The notes beneath the pieces were generated by a model that was not told where the DNA came from, ran no database searches, and saw nothing but the letters and a program-made list of their open reading frames with translations. Positions 15,908-25,353 of a stretch of 48,516 nt of DNA are shown one piece after another. Both the position numbers and the translations under genes were made by a program. Source of the stretch: Variovorax sp. KBW07 (GTDB lineage Bacteria > Pseudomonadota > Gammaproteobacteria > Burkholderiales > Burkholderiaceae_C); NCBI RefSeq assembly GCF_003852515.1, contig NZ_QAJK01000085.1:17722-66237 (forward strand). The letters run 5' to 3'. Every line of letters starts with the position of its first letter. The stretch's first letter is position 1.

Positions 15908-17425
15908 ATGACCTCCCCACAGACACCCGAAGAAGCCGCGACCACGCCGGCCCCGCCCTCCATCGGCACGCTGCGCGAACGCTATGGCGAGCGCTACCGC
16001 TGGTACCTGCTGCTGTCGGTGATGGTCGGCACGATGGCCTCGATCATGTCGTCGACCATCGTCAACGTGGCCATCCCCGGCATGAGCCACCACTTCTCGC
16101 TCGGGCAGGAACGCGCGCAGTGGGTGAGCTCGGGCTTCATGGTGGCGATGACGGTGTCGATGCTCACCACGCCCTGGCTGCTGTCGCGCTACGGCTACCG
16201 GCGCACCTACGTCGGCACGATGGTGCTGCTGCTCGTCGGCGGCATCGTGGGCGGCCTGGCCAACAACTTCTCGCTGGTGCTGTTCGCGCGCGTGGCCGAA
16301 GGGCTGGCGGCGGGCGTGGTGCAGCCCATTCCGGCCATCATCATCCTGCGTGCCTTCGAGCCGCACGAGCAGGGGCGCGCGAGCGGCATCTTCGGCATGG
16401 GCGTGGTGCTGGCGCCGGCCATCGGGCCGAGCATCGGCGGCGTGCTGGTCGACCTGTTCGGCTGGCGCTCGATCTTCTTCATGGTCGTGCCGTTCTGCCT
16501 GGCCTCGCTGTGGCTGGCCTACAAGTTCGTGCCCAAGACGGCACCGGGCGGCGTGGCCGCGGTGCGCGGCAGCGGGCTCGACGCGCGCGGGCTGGCGCTG
16601 GGCACGGTGGGCACGCTGTGCCTGCTGAACGGGCTGGTCGAGCTGCGCGGCGACTCGCCATTGCAGGCCGGCCTGCTGCTGGCCGGCGCGCTGGCTTCGT
16701 TCGCCGTCTTCGTGTGGTGGCAGCGGCGGCTGGCGGCCTCGGGCGGCACGCCGCTGATGAACCTCGCGCTGTTCCAGTACCGGCAGTTCGCGATGGGCAG
16801 CGTGGTGGCGTTCATCTACGGCACGGCGCTGTTCGGCTCGACCTACCTGCTGCCGGTGTACATGCAGGTGGGGCTGCACCTGTCGGCCTCGCACGTGGGC
16901 ACCATCCTGCTGCCGGCGGGCATCGTGCTGGCGGTGACCATCGCGGGGGTGGGCCGGCTGGCCGACAAGCATCCGACCTGGATTTTGGTGACCATCGGCC
17001 TGGTGCTGCTGGCCGCGTCGTTCGCGCTGATGATGCTGCTGCGGCTCGACAGCGCGCTGTGGCTGCTGGTGGCCTTCGCGATCATCGGGCGCATCGGGCT
17101 GGGCTTCATCCTGCCGTCGCTCAACCTGGGTTCGATGCGGCCGCTGGCCAAGCCGCTGATTCCGCAGGGCGCGAGCGCCATCAACTTCGTGCGCATGCTG
17201 GGTGGCGCGGCCGGCGTGAGCCTGTGCGCCATCGTGCTGGAGTGGCGGCTGGCGGCGCATGGCGATTCGCTGGCCAATCCGATGAGCAGCCCGGCGCGGC
17301 TGGCGGCCTTCGACGAGGTGTTCGCGATGCTGGCGGGGCTGTGCGCGCTGGCGGTCATCGCGGCCTGGCAACTGCGCGTGGGACGGCGCGAGGGCCCCAA
17401 GGAGCCGGCGCGCAACACGGGGTAA
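15908..17425 (+). CDS. DHA2-family MFS multidrug exporter (EmrB-like)
   Basis: A 505-residue inner-membrane protein with about 14 hydrophobic segments, the DHA2 (EmrB/QacA) layout. TM1 has the family pattern SSTIVNVAIPGM, and the loop after TM4 shows RVAEGLAAGVVQPI. DHA2 members export drugs, dyes or fatty acids using the proton gradient; the substrate here is unknown. The ATG at 15908 is 139 bases from the divergent metallopeptidase gene. No EmrA-type membrane fusion protein is next to it, so it may act alone or with an unlinked partner. No TetR or MarR regulator is adjacent either. Confidence 0.9.
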   Translation: MTSPQTPEEAATTPAPPSIGTLRERYGERYRWYLLLSVMVGTMASIMSSTIVNVAIPGMSHHFSLGQERAQWVSSGFMVAMTVSMLTTPWLLSRYGYRRTYVGTMVLLLVGGIVGGLANNFSLVLFARVAEGLAAGVVQPIPAIIILRAFEPHEQGRASGIFGMGVVLAPAIGPSIGGVLVDLFGWRSIFFMVVPFCLASLWLAYKFVPKTAPGGVAAVRGSGLDARGLALGTVGTLCLLNGLVELRGDSPLQAGLLLAGALASFAVFVWWQRRLAASGGTPLMNLALFQYRQFAMGSVVAFIYGTALFGSTYLLPVYMQVGLHLSASHVGTILLPAGIVLAVTIAGVGRLADKHPTWILVTIGLVLLAASFALMMLLRLDSALWLLVAFAIIGRIGLGFILPSLNLGSMRPLAKPLIPQGASAINFVRMLGGAAGVSLCAIVLEWRLAAHGDSLANPMSSPARLAAFDEVFAMLAGLCALAVIAAWQLRVGRREGPKEPARNTG

Positions 17426-17502
17426 ACCCCGGCGGTGGGAGGCGCCTCTTTCGCATTCAATTGTTATCAGTTGTATCTAGATCGCGAAACGGTTTTCCCC
17501 TC

Positions 17503-18645
17503 ATGCATCGCAGAATTTTTCTTGCCGCCTCGGCTGCGGCCGTGGCCGGCCTCGGCCCTCTTTCGCCTGTTGCCTTTGCCGCCGAAAGTGGCGTGACCGA
17601 CGGCGAGATCGTGCTCGGCCACACCGGCATCCTGAGCGGGCCGCTCGGGGCGCCCATCAAGGTAGTGATGGCCGGCGCCGGGCTGGCCTTCGATGCGGTC
17701 AATGCGCAAGGCGGGCTGTCGGGCCGCAAGATCAAGCTGGTCTCGCTCGACGACGAGCTGAAGCCCGAGAAGGCCGTTGCCAACTACGAAAAGCTGCTGG
17801 GCGAGCACCGCGCCTTCGCCTTCTTCGGCTGCGTGGGCTCGGGCACCACCGCCGCCGCTGCCAAGGTGCTGAGCCAGAGCGGCGCGCCCATGGTGGGCGG
17901 CTACGCGGTGTCCGATTCGGCACGCGACAAGGTCAATGGCTCGGGGTACTTCGTGCGTGCCACCTTCGCGCGCGAAGCACAGGCGCTGGTGCAGCACCTG
18001 ACGACCATCGGTGTGTCGCGCATCGGCGTGGCCTACCTCGACAACCCCGGCGGCGCCGAGGTCGCCAAGCTGGTCGAAGCGGCGCTGACCTCGCTGAAGC
18101 TGCAGCCGGCGGCGGCCGTGGCCGTCAAGGGCGATGGATCGGGCAACGAAGCGGCCGGCAAGGCGCTGGCGGACAGCAAGGCGCAGGCCGTGATCATGTA
18201 CCTGGGCGGCGGCATCGGCGGCGAGGTGATGAAGAGCGCATGGACCGCGGGCGGACGGCAGATGTTCTACGGCATGTCGATCGTGCCGGGCGACGTCACC
18301 GCGAAGCTGGTGGGCGACAAGACCAGCGGGCTGGCCATCTCGCAGATCGTTCCGTACCCGTGGAGCGAGGTCGATGCCGTGGCGCGCGACTACCGGCAAC
18401 TGGCCGAGCGCGCCAAGGTGGACGTGGGCTACCTGAGCTACGAAGGCTATGTCAACGCGCTGGTGATGATCGAGGCGCTGCGCCGCACCGGCCGCGAGCT
18501 GACGCGCGCCAGGCTGCACGCCACGCTCAAGACCATGAAGCTGCGCGTGGGGAACATGGAGATCGACTTCACCGGGGCCAGCAACACGGGCTCGCGCTTC
18601 ATCGAGATGGTGCGCGTGACGAAGGAAGGCAAGTTCCTGCGCTGA
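17503..18645 (+). CDS. ABC transporter substrate-binding protein, branched-chain amino acid (LivK) type
   Basis: A 380-residue periplasmic protein of the Peripla_BP_6 family. The signal peptide (about 1-27, ending AFAA) is followed by GEIVLGHTGILSGPLGAP, the conserved ligand loop, and the two-lobed fold. LivK-type proteins bind amino acids, amides, urea or aromatic acids. The ATG at 17503 is preceded by an AT-rich 40 bases (17455-17480) that could hold the promoter. No permease (LivH/LivM) or ATPase (LivG/LivF) gene is adjacent, so this is an orphan receptor and may serve an unlinked transporter. Confidence 0.9.
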   Translation: MHRRIFLAASAAAVAGLGPLSPVAFAAESGVTDGEIVLGHTGILSGPLGAPIKVVMAGAGLAFDAVNAQGGLSGRKIKLVSLDDELKPEKAVANYEKLLGEHRAFAFFGCVGSGTTAAAAKVLSQSGAPMVGGYAVSDSARDKVNGSGYFVRATFAREAQALVQHLTTIGVSRIGVAYLDNPGGAEVAKLVEAALTSLKLQPAAAVAVKGDGSGNEAAGKALADSKAQAVIMYLGGGIGGEVMKSAWTAGGRQMFYGMSIVPGDVTAKLVGDKTSGLAISQIVPYPWSEVDAVARDYRQLAERAKVDVGYLSYEGYVNALVMIEALRRTGRELTRARLHATLKTMKLRVGNMEIDFTGASNTGSRFIEMVRVTKEGKFLR

Positions 18646-18743
18646 ATTGCGGGAGCAACAAACGGCGCAACGCGAAGGTCGGACAAGCGGCACGGTCGGC
18701 CGGGCATCGCGGGTATCGCGCAAATCGCGGTCTAATCGCTGCC

Positions 18744-19508
18744 ATGTGCCAATTGCTAGGGATGAACTGCAACACGCCGACCGACGTGACCTTCAGCTTC
18801 ACGGGGTTCGCGCAACGCGGCGGCCGCACCGACCACCATGCGGACGGCTGGGGCATCGCGTTCTTCGAAGACCGCGGGCTGCGCCACTTCGTCGACCACC
18901 AGCCTGCGTGCGAGTCGCCGGTGGCGGAGCTCATCCGGCGCTACCCCATTCAAAGCCGCAACGTCATCGCGCACATCCGCAAGGCGACGCAGGGCGAGGT
19001 CAACCTGCAGAACTGCCACCCCTTCGTGCGCGAGCTGTGGGGCCGCTACTGGGTGTTTGCGCACAACGGCGACCTGAAGGATTTCCGTCCCAGGCTGCAT
19101 GGCAACTTCCATCCCGTGGGCAACACCGACAGCGAGCACGCTTTCTGCTGGCTGATGCAGGAGCTGGCCAAGTCGCATGCGGGCGTGCCCAGCGTCGAAG
19201 AGCTCACGCTCACGCTTCGCGAGCTGGCACCGCAACTGGCGAGCCACGGCACCTTCAATTTCATGCTGTCCAACGGACAGGCACTGTGGGCGCATGCCTC
19301 GACCAACCTCTGGTACGTGGAGCGCCGCCATCCCTTCGTGACCGCGCAGCTGTCGGACGAAGACCTGGCCATCGACTTCGCGCAGCACACCACACCCACC
19401 GACCGCGTGGCCGTGGTGGTGACCGCGCCGCTGACCACGAACGAGACCTGGACGCCCTTTGCGCCGGGTGAATTGCACGTGTTCGTGGACGGTCAGCGAT
19501 CCGCATAA
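18744..19508 (+). CDS. Class II glutamine amidotransferase (YafJ-like)
   Basis: A 254-residue protein with a class II (Ntn) glutaminase domain. Cys2 after Met removal is the expected nucleophile (MCQLLGMNC). Further family marks are the HADGWGIAFF loop, RKATQG for glutamine carboxylate binding and FAHNGDL for the oxyanion Asn-Gly. No second synthase domain follows, so it is of the stand-alone YafJ type, whose acceptor is not known. The start is fixed by the need for Cys at position 2. It is a single gene, 98 bases after the binding-protein gene and 119 bases ahead of the TonB receptor. Confidence 0.9.
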   Translation: MCQLLGMNCNTPTDVTFSFTGFAQRGGRTDHHADGWGIAFFEDRGLRHFVDHQPACESPVAELIRRYPIQSRNVIAHIRKATQGEVNLQNCHPFVRELWGRYWVFAHNGDLKDFRPRLHGNFHPVGNTDSEHAFCWLMQELAKSHAGVPSVEELTLTLRELAPQLASHGTFNFMLSNGQALWAHASTNLWYVERRHPFVTAQLSDEDLAIDFAQHTTPTDRVAVVVTAPLTTNETWTPFAPGELHVFVDGQRSA

Positions 19509-19585
19509 ACCGGGTTTCAATGAAACCTTTTGACTGACACATTTTTGCAACAGTGCAAGAAAGTATCAGTGACGGGGTTGCACAA

Positions 19586-19604
19586 GAGAATAATAACGGT
19601 TCTC
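19586..19604 (+). promoter_or_regulatory. Fur-box-like site upstream of the TonB receptor
   Basis: GAGAATAATAACGGTTCTC agrees with the 19-base classical Fur consensus at 13 positions by my count and is itself an imperfect dyad. It ends 23 bases before the receptor ATG. Position and target gene both fit iron-dependent repression; binding is inferred. Confidence 0.6.
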
Positions 19605-19627
19605 ATTTGCAGCCAACCGAACCGTCC

Positions 19628-21832
19628 ATGCCCGCTCATTTCTTCCATTTGCGCCCGACCGCGGTCGCGTCGCTGCTCGCCCTCAATGCCCTGACGGCGA
19701 TGGCCCAGGCGCCGGCCGCCGAGCCTGCGTCCAGCGGCACCCTGGCCACCGTCAACGTCGAAGCCAGCGCCGACGCATCGGCCGAAGGCCTGACCAAGCC
19801 CTACGCCGGCGGCCAGGTGGCGCGTGGCGGGCGGGTCGGCATCCTGGGCAACCAGGACATGATGAGCACGCCGTTCTCGAGCACCAACTACACGAACGAG
19901 CTGATCCAGGACCAGCAGGCCAAGAGCGTGGCCGACGTGCTGCTCAACGATCCGTCGGTGCGCCAGGCGCGCGGCTTCGGCAACTTCCAGGAGCTCTACG
20001 TGGTGCGCGGCTTCCCCGTGTACTCGGACGACGTTTCCTACAACGGCCTCTACGGCATGCTGCCGCGCCAGTACATCGCCTCCGAATTCTTCGAGCGCGT
20101 GGAAGTGTTCCGCGGCGCCAACACCTTCCTGAACGGCGCGGCCCCTGCCGGCAGCGGCATCGGCGGCGCGATCAACCTGCTGCCCAAGCGTGCGCCCAAC
20201 GAGCCGCTCACGCGCGTCGGCTTCGGTGTGCAGACCGGCGGCCAGGGCTTCGTGAACCTCGACCTGGCACGCCGCTTCGGTCCCGACGACAGCCTGGGCG
20301 TTCGCGTGAATGCCGTGCGCCGCGAAGGCGGCACGGGCGTGACCAAAGAGAGCCAGCAGCTCAGCGCCTTTGCCGTCGGCCTCGACTGGCGCAACCGCAA
20401 CGTGCGCCTGTCGGCCGACTTCGGCTACCAGGACTACGACCTGAAGGACGGCCGCCCCAGCCTCACGCCTTCTTCGACGCTGCCGATCCCGCGCGTGCCC
20501 GACGCCAAGAGCAACTTCGCGCAGCCCTGGACCTACTCGAAGGAAAAAGACAAGTTCGCCACCTTCCGCGGTGAAGTCGACATCACCGACAACATCACGG
20601 CCTGGGCCGCGGGCGGCGTGCGCCGCAGCAGCGAAGACAACGTGCTGTCGAACCCGACCCTCGTCGACGCGTTCGGCAACACCAGCAACACGCGCTTCAG
20701 CAACACCCGCAAGGACCGCATCGGCACCGCCGAGATCGGCGTGCGCGGCAACTTCGTCACCGGCCCGGTGAAGCACAGCGTGGTGGCCTCGGCGGCCACG
20801 TACAGCAACGACCGCGACAACGCCTACGCGATCTCGGCGGGCAGCGTGCGCAACAACATCTACGCGCCCTACGCATCGGCTTACCCGATCGCCAACGGCG
20901 CCTTCGTGGGCAACACGCTGGCCGACCCGCGCCTGACCGACAAGATCGACACCTCGAGCGTGGCCGTCGCCGACACCATGTCGTTCATGGAAGACCGCCT
21001 GCTGGTCACGCTCGGCGTGCGCCGCCAGACCATCGAGCAGACCAGCTTCGCCTACAACACGCTCAAGCAGACGAGCACCTACGACAAGAGCAAGACCACG
21101 CCGGTGGCCGGCGTCGTGTTCAAGATCACGCCGACCGTGTCGGCCTACGCCAACTACATCGAAGCCCTGGTCAAGGGCAATGTGGCACCCGGCACGGTGA
21201 ACAACCGTCCGGTCACCAATGCCGGCGAGGTGTTCGCCCCGTACCAGGCCAAGCAGAAGGAAATCGGCGTCAAGTACGACGGCGGCACGCTCGGTGCCAG
21301 CGCCGCGTTCTTCACCACCGACCAGCCGACGTACTACTACCAGGGCCAGACCTACGGCCTGTACGGCAAGCAGCGCAACCAGGGCCTGGAGTTCTCGGTG
21401 TTCGGCCAACCGGTGAAGGGCCTGCGCCTGCTCGGCGGCCTGACGCTGCTCGACGCCAAGCAGAAGAACACGCAAGGCGGCGCCACCGACGGCCTCACCG
21501 CCATCGGCGTGGCCAAGCAACAGGCCAACCTCGGCGCCGAATGGGACGTGCCCGGCGTGCGCAACCTGTCGCTGAATGCGCGCTTGCTCTACACCTCCAA
21601 GCAGTACGCCAACGCGGCCAACACGCAACAGGTGCCGGGCTGGACCCGATTCGACATCGGCGCGCGCTACCTGGTCGACCTGGGCAACGGCCGCGCGCTC
21701 ACGCTGCGCGCGCGCATCGACAACCTGTTCAACAAGTCGTACTGGGCTTCGGTGGGCGGCACGCAGGGCTCCAACTACCTGGTGATGGGCGCACCGCGCA
21801 CGTTCGCAGTGAGCGGCACCATCGACTTCTGA
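19628..21832 (+). CDS. TonB-dependent siderophore receptor
   Basis: A 734-residue outer-membrane receptor. The signal peptide (about 1-26, ending AMA) is followed by an N-terminal stretch with TLATVNVEAS that may serve as TonB box region, a plug domain about 55-170 with the FERVEVFRGANTFLNG motif and GGAINLLPKRA, and a beta-barrel ending in a terminal Phe (SGTIDF). It imports a ferric siderophore or similar ligand. The ATG at 19628 is chosen because the signal peptide begins there; an upstream frame from 19553 crosses the Fur box. The stop overlaps the start of the PepSY gene (TGATG), so both are made together. The siderophore cannot be told from sequence. Confidence 0.93.
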   Translation: MPAHFFHLRPTAVASLLALNALTAMAQAPAAEPASSGTLATVNVEASADASAEGLTKPYAGGQVARGGRVGILGNQDMMSTPFSSTNYTNELIQDQQAKSVADVLLNDPSVRQARGFGNFQELYVVRGFPVYSDDVSYNGLYGMLPRQYIASEFFERVEVFRGANTFLNGAAPAGSGIGGAINLLPKRAPNEPLTRVGFGVQTGGQGFVNLDLARRFGPDDSLGVRVNAVRREGGTGVTKESQQLSAFAVGLDWRNRNVRLSADFGYQDYDLKDGRPSLTPSSTLPIPRVPDAKSNFAQPWTYSKEKDKFATFRGEVDITDNITAWAAGGVRRSSEDNVLSNPTLVDAFGNTSNTRFSNTRKDRIGTAEIGVRGNFVTGPVKHSVVASAATYSNDRDNAYAISAGSVRNNIYAPYASAYPIANGAFVGNTLADPRLTDKIDTSSVAVADTMSFMEDRLLVTLGVRRQTIEQTSFAYNTLKQTSTYDKSKTTPVAGVVFKITPTVSAYANYIEALVKGNVAPGTVNNRPVTNAGEVFAPYQAKQKEIGVKYDGGTLGASAAFFTTDQPTYYYQGQTYGLYGKQRNQGLEFSVFGQPVKGLRLLGGLTLLDAKQKNTQGGATDGLTAIGVAKQQANLGAEWDVPGVRNLSLNARLLYTSKQYANAANTQQVPGWTRFDIGARYLVDLGNGRALTLRARIDNLFNKSYWASVGGTQGSNYLVMGAPRTFAVSGTIDF

Positions 21833-23100
21833 TGCGCGCCTTCGCGACCGCCGTTCACCGCTGGGCGGGGCTTGCGGTCGCGCTGTTTCTCATCGTCTCG
21901 GGCCTGACCGGCGCCGTCATTTCGTGGGACCACGAGATCGATGGCTGGCTCAACCGCAAGCTCTACGACACCACGTCGCGCGGCCCTTTCAAGGACCCGT
22001 TCGAGCTGGCCGCCGCGGTCGAGGCGCACGACCCGCGTGCGCGCGTGGCCTACCTTCCGCTCGGTTTCGAAGAAGGCCACGCGGCCGGCTACTTCGTGCA
22101 GCCGCGCACCGATCCGGCCACGGGCAAGCCCTTCAAGCTCGGCTACAACCAGGTGTTCGTCGATCCAGTTACGGCCGAAGTGCGCGGCCGCCGCGACTCG
22201 ACCGCCGTCTCGCTCAAGCCCGAGACGTTGATGCCTTTTTTGCGCAAGCTGCACTACATGCTGCACGTGCCCGCCATGTGGGGCACCGACCGCATCGGCT
22301 GGTGGATCATGGGCACGGTGGCGCTGGTGTGGCTGCTCGACAGCTTCGTCGCGCTCTACCTCACGACGCCCCGGCGCCTGCGCAAGGCAGTGCACCCGGA
22401 GCACCGGCCCGCCGCCGTCTGGTGGCAACGCTGGAAGCCGGCCTGGACCGTGCGCTGGGCGGCCGGCGGCTACAAGCTCAACTTCGACCTGCACCGCGCG
22501 GGCGGCCTGTGGATCTGGGTGCTGATCATCGTCATCGCCTTCACTTCGTTCTCGCTGAACCTCTACAAGGAAGTGTTCCACCCGGTGCTCTCGCTGGTGT
22601 CGAAGACCACGCCAGGGCCATCGGCGCTGGTGCCGCGCGCGCCGCTGGGCACGCGCATCGAACCGCGCATCGGCTTCAGCGAGATCGTGGCCCAGGCCGA
22701 TGCCGAAGCCCGACGCCGCGGCTGGACGACACCGCTGGGCGGTGTGTTCTACAACGCGCGCGGCGGCTTCTACAACATCTCGTTCTTCGACCACGCCACG
22801 CACGACGACAGCGATGGCATGGGCCTGTCGAACCTGTACCTCGACGGGCGCGACGGCCACATCATCGGCAGCAACCGGCCGTGGCACGGCACGGCCGCCG
22901 ATGTGTTCGCGCAGTTGCAGTTGCCGCTGCACGGCGGACGCATCCTCGGGCTGCCGGGGCGCATCCTGATGTCGGCCATGGGGTTGATGGTGGCGATGCT
23001 GTCGGTCACGGGCATCGTCATCTGGGCCCGCAAGCTGCGGTCTCGCAGGCTGCAGGAGCGGCGCCAGCGCGAGGCCGGCGCGGCGCTTTCGTTCAGGTAG
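21832..23100 (+). CDS. PepSY-associated transmembrane protein (siderophore-linked reductase family)
   Basis: A 422-residue inner-membrane protein of the PepSY_TM family, with about four hydrophobic segments: near 8-30, 160-180, 215-240 and 385-410. The first segment is HRWAGLAVALFLIVSGLTGA, the family's signature, and HYMLHVPAMWG provides conserved His. Members next to TonB siderophore receptors are thought to reduce or release iron in the periplasm. That role is inferred from context. The ATG shares its A with the receptor's stop codon, a coupling that supports joint function. The 3' end overlaps the convergent gshB by 8 bases. Confidence 0.9.
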   Translation: MRAFATAVHRWAGLAVALFLIVSGLTGAVISWDHEIDGWLNRKLYDTTSRGPFKDPFELAAAVEAHDPRARVAYLPLGFEEGHAAGYFVQPRTDPATGKPFKLGYNQVFVDPVTAEVRGRRDSTAVSLKPETLMPFLRKLHYMLHVPAMWGTDRIGWWIMGTVALVWLLDSFVALYLTTPRRLRKAVHPEHRPAAVWWQRWKPAWTVRWAAGGYKLNFDLHRAGGLWIWVLIIVIAFTSFSLNLYKEVFHPVLSLVSKTTPGPSALVPRAPLGTRIEPRIGFSEIVAQADAEARRRGWTTPLGGVFYNARGGFYNISFFDHATHDDSDGMGLSNLYLDGRDGHIIGSNRPWHGTAADVFAQLQLPLHGGRILGLPGRILMSAMGLMVAMLSVTGIVIWARKLRSRRLQERRQREAGAALSFR

Positions 23101-24046
23101 CGCGCAGGGTCTTTTCCAGCGCGTCGATGAACATGGCCGGCACATCGAAGCCGGTCTGCTCGGTGATCTCCTGGAAGCAGGTCGGGCTGGTCACGTTGAT
23201 CTCGGTCACCGAATCGCCGATCACGTCGAGCCCGATCAGCAGCAGCCCACGCGGCGCAAGCACGCGGCCGATGGCCTCTGCGATTTCGCGGTTGCGCGCC
23301 GTGAGCGGCTGCGCCACGCCCTTGCCGCCGGCGGCAAGATTGCCGCGCACTTCGGTGCCTTGCGGAATGCGCGCCAGCACAAAAGGCGCCGGCTCGCCCG
23401 CGATGATCAGGATGCGCTTGTCGCCCTGCACCACCTCGGGCACGAAGCGCTGCACCATGATGGTCTCGGCGCCGTCCTTGTTGAGCGTCTCGACGATGGA
23501 GCCGAGGTTCAGCGCGTCCTGCTTGACGCGGAAGATGCCCATGCCGCCCATGCCGTCGAGCGGCTTCAGGATGATGTCGCCATGCTCGGCATGAAAGTCG
23601 CGCACGGCCTGCGCGCTGCGCGTGACCAGCGTGGGCGTGACGAACTGCGGAAACTCCATGATCGCGAGCTTCTCGGGGTGGTCGCGCAACGCACGCGGCG
23701 AATTGACCACCTGCGCGCCTTCGCGCTCGGCCTGCTGCAGCAGGTGCGTCGAGTAGATGTACTCGGCGTCGAACGGCGGGTCCTTGCGCATCAGCACGGC
23801 GTCGAAGTCTTTCAGCGCCTTCGACTCGGTGATGTCGACGGTGTACCAATCCTTGCTGTCTCCGGTCAGCGTGATCTGCTGCACCGTGGCCGAAACGAGG
23901 CCACCCGACTTCCACTGGATGTCCTGCGGCAGGCACGCCGCGATGCGGTGGCCGCGGCGCTGGGCCTCGCGCATCATCGAGAAGGTCGTGTCCTTGTAGA
24001 TCTTGAAATGATCGAGCGGGTCGGCGACGAAGAGAATGTTTTTCAT
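23093..24046 (-). CDS. gshB: Glutathione synthetase
   Basis: Second step of glutathione synthesis: joins gamma-glutamylcysteine and glycine with ATP in the cytoplasm. The 317 residues show the N-terminal KNILFVADPLDHFKIYKDT, the RKDPPFDAEYI substrate motif (87-97) and the ATP-grasp loop KPLDGMGGMGIFRV (161-174). The length is as in E. coli. The ATG at 24046 overlaps the stop codon of benE by one base (TGATG). It is the last gene of a minus-strand run gshA-kup-benE-gshB, so it is likely cotranscribed with benE. Confidence 0.97.
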   Translation of the reverse strand: MKNILFVADPLDHFKIYKDTTFSMMREAQRRGHRIAACLPQDIQWKSGGLVSATVQQITLTGDSKDWYTVDITESKALKDFDAVLMRKDPPFDAEYIYSTHLLQQAEREGAQVVNSPRALRDHPEKLAIMEFPQFVTPTLVTRSAQAVRDFHAEHGDIILKPLDGMGGMGIFRVKQDALNLGSIVETLNKDGAETIMVQRFVPEVVQGDKRILIIAGEPAPFVLARIPQGTEVRGNLAAGGKGVAQPLTARNREIAEAIGRVLAPRGLLLIGLDVIGDSVTEINVTSPTCFQEITEQTGFDVPAMFIDALEKTLRAT

Positions 24047-25332
24047 CAGGCGTTCTTTCTTCCGGCGCCGGGAGCGGCTGCCACTTGGGTGTCTGGCGCG
24101 ATGTTGCCGGAAGCGGCGATGCCCTTGCCGGCCGGGGCCTTTTCCGCGGAGGAGGCAGCAACAGGTGCGCGGCCGATCTGCTGCACGGCGAGCGCCAGGG
24201 CGCCGGCCACCACGCCCCAGAACGTCGAGCCGATGCCCACCAGCGTGACACCGGACAAGGTGACCAGGAAGGTGATCAGCGCCGCCTCGCGGTGCGGCTC
24301 GTCGCGCACGGCGGCGGCCAGTCCGCCGCCGATGGTGCCCAGCAACGCAAGCCCCGCGATGGCCGCGACCAGTTCCTTGGGAAACGCCGTGAGCAGGCCC
24401 GTGACGGCGGCGCCGAACAGCCCGATCACCACGTAGATGGCGCCGCAGCTCACGGCCGCCGTGTAGCGCCGCGCCGGGTCTTCATGCGCCTCGCGGCCCA
24501 TGCAGATGGCGGCCGTGATGGCGCTCAGGTTCAGCGCAAAGGCGCCGAAGGGCGCGAGCACCAGCGTCGCCAGGCCGCTGATGGTGATGAGCTTGCTGAC
24601 CGGCAGGTCGCCGTACCCCGATGCACGAATGGCCGCCACGCCCGGCAGGTTCTGCGAGGCCATGGTCACGACGAACAGCGGCAGCGACAGGCTGACGATG
24701 GCCTGCCACGTGAAGACCGGCACCGTGAACACCGGCCAGGTGAGCGTGAAATGCACCGACGACCACGCCAGCTGGCCGCGCGCCGCCACGAAGACGATGG
24801 CCACGAGCAGGGTCAGCGGCACCGCGTAGCGCGGCAGCAAACGCTTGGCGACGAGGTAGGTGCCCAGCATCAGCAGCACCAGCGGCAGCGCGGTTTGCGC
24901 CGCGATGAAGGCCGACAGGCCGAAGCGCGCGAGCACGCCGGCCAGCAGCGCGGAAGCGATCGCCATCGGGATCTTGTTCATTACCCGCTCGAACCAGCCG
25001 GTGGCGCCGGCGAGCACGATCAGCACCGCGCAGACAATGAAGGCGCCCACCGCCTCGCCCATGCCGTAGCCCATGCCGGCAACGGCCAGCACCGCCGCGC
25101 CGGGCGTGCTCCAGGCAATCATCACGGGCTTCTTCCACCAGAGCGAGGGCAGCGCCGAGGCCAGCCCCATGCCGATGCCCAGCGCCCACATCCACGAAGC
25201 CGCCATCTCCGGCGTGGCGCCGAAGGCCTGCGCGGCCTGGAAGACGATGGCCACCGAACTCGTGAAACCCACGAGCACGGCGACAAAACCCGCGGTGAAA
25301 GCCGAGAGGCTCAGGTCTTTGAAGAACGACAT
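24046..25332 (-). CDS. benE: BenE-family benzoate/H+ symporter-like permease
   Basis: A 428-residue inner-membrane permease with about 12 hydrophobic segments and the BenE opening (SAFTAGFVAVLVGFTSSVAIV) and AWSTPGAAVL signature. Named for benzoate uptake in Acinetobacter, but no benzoate degradation genes are present here, so the real substrate is uncertain. The C-terminal tail is extended and Ala/Pro/Gly-rich. It starts 21 bases after the kup stop and overlaps gshB by one base. Its place inside a glutathione gene row is odd and suggests only cotranscription. Confidence 0.9.
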   Translation of the reverse strand: MSFFKDLSLSAFTAGFVAVLVGFTSSVAIVFQAAQAFGATPEMAASWMWALGIGMGLASALPSLWWKKPVMIAWSTPGAAVLAVAGMGYGMGEAVGAFIVCAVLIVLAGATGWFERVMNKIPMAIASALLAGVLARFGLSAFIAAQTALPLVLLMLGTYLVAKRLLPRYAVPLTLLVAIVFVAARGQLAWSSVHFTLTWPVFTVPVFTWQAIVSLSLPLFVVTMASQNLPGVAAIRASGYGDLPVSKLITISGLATLVLAPFGAFALNLSAITAAICMGREAHEDPARRYTAAVSCGAIYVVIGLFGAAVTGLLTAFPKELVAAIAGLALLGTIGGGLAAAVRDEPHREAALITFLVTLSGVTLVGIGSTFWGVVAGALALAVQQIGRAPVAASSAEKAPAGKGIAASGNIAPDTQVAAAPGAGRKNA

Positions 25333-25353
25333 CGGGCGATTGTGCCGCCGACT

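Noticed and set aside
14090-17371. Open frame of over 1,000 codons on the minus strand
   Set aside because: It is His/Arg/Gln-rich nonsense antisense to the exporter and out of frame with the metallopeptidase; no motif is seen.
14575-18645. Very long open frame of over 1,300 codons on the plus strand
   Set aside because: Its first part is antisense to the metallopeptidase and out of frame with the DHA2 exporter. Only the last 380 codons, from 17503, make a recognisable protein. High GC leaves few stops.
24046-25332. Benzoate degradation locus
   Set aside because: Only the BenE permease is present; no benABCD or cat genes lie in the window, so the substrate is left open.
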